Shown: in pieces, positions 6,767-6,816 of the stretch | How the letters are laid out: each line of letters opens with the position of its first letter | How positions within the stretch are numbered: position 1 is the stretch's first letter | Origin: an uncultured Collinsella sp. | Lineage (GTDB): Bacteria; Actinomycetota; Coriobacteriia; Coriobacteriales; Coriobacteriaceae | NCBI GenBank assembly: GCA_902478705.1 | Contig: CABSMB010000068.1 | Span: 1-6,816, forward strand | Direction: 5' to 3' | DNA: 6,816 bases | The notes under the pieces: generated by a model | What the model saw: only the letters and a program-made list of their open reading frames with translations | What the model was told of the DNA's origin: nothing | The model's database searches: none | Translations under genes and position numbers: made by a program

Positions 6767-6816
6767 CTGTCTCTTATACACATCTGACGCTGCCGACGAG
6801 CGATCTAGTGTAGATC
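6767..6816. other. Untrimmed Illumina Nextera adapter (artefact, not genomic)
   Basis: Bases 6767-6785 are the 19-base Tn5 mosaic end CTGTCTCTTATACACATCT. Bases 6786-6799 (GACGCTGCCGACGA) complete the reverse complement of the Nextera Read 1 adapter. Bases 6800-6807 (GCGATCTA) are the reverse complement of the i5 index TAGATCGC (N501/S501). Bases 6808-6816 (GTGTAGATC) begin the P5 flow-cell sequence. The order and spacing match the library construct exactly. Coding calls running into this region, such as proteins ending LSLIHI or, on the other strand, starting MCIRDS, are spurious. Confidence 0.98.

Noticed and set aside
6767..6785. Tn5-like mosaic end that could be read as a transposon terminus
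   Set aside because: It is followed by Nextera adapter, index and P5 bases, so it comes from library preparation and not from a mobile element in the genome.

Overview
The window looks like an ordinary chromosomal stretch from a moderately GC-rich Gram-positive bacterium. The VanR/VanS-like pair, the Gram-positive CpsC/CpsD/CpsB-type operon and the strong GC bias at third codon positions suggest an actinobacterium of the Coriobacteriia, perhaps a gut Collinsella. That placement is inference from protein character, not a search. All genes are on the + strand. The left edge cuts a gene. At the right edge the biological sequence stops at about base 6766 and is followed by 50 bases of untrimmed Illumina Nextera adapter.

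Layout. Bases 2-646 are a 5'-truncated OmpR-type response regulator and 672-1910 its VanS-like histidine kinase. A 103-base gap (1911-2013) follows, holding a TTGACA box and three dyad-symmetric elements. Next come pstB (2014-2889), the ATPase of the high-affinity phosphate transporter, and a second two-component pair: an OmpR/PhoB-type regulator (2954-3682) and a PhoR-like kinase with an external sensor domain (3686-5110), tightly coupled through a GTG start. A strong hairpin (5137-5161) probably ends this unit.

A 176-base gap (5111-5286) then leads into an exopolysaccharide/capsule operon: a CpsC/Wzz-like membrane protein (5287-5943), a CpsD-like tyrosine autokinase (5947-6702) and the first 13 codons of a CpsB-like PHP-domain tyrosine phosphatase (6727-6766), cut by the adapter.

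How they may work together. The second regulator/kinase pair next to pstB fits a phosphate-starvation response in the PhoB/PhoR manner. The first pair resembles VanR/VanS, which are themselves relatives of PhoB/PhoR, but nothing in the window encodes D-Ala-D-Lac or D-Ala-D-Ser synthesis, so this is not evidence of glycopeptide resistance. The last three genes form the usual phosphorylation cycle that controls polysaccharide chain length and export. No RNA genes, CRISPR arrays, insertion sequences or phage genes were seen. Apart from the pstB upstream region and the two kinase systems flanking pstB, the gene content is conventional.
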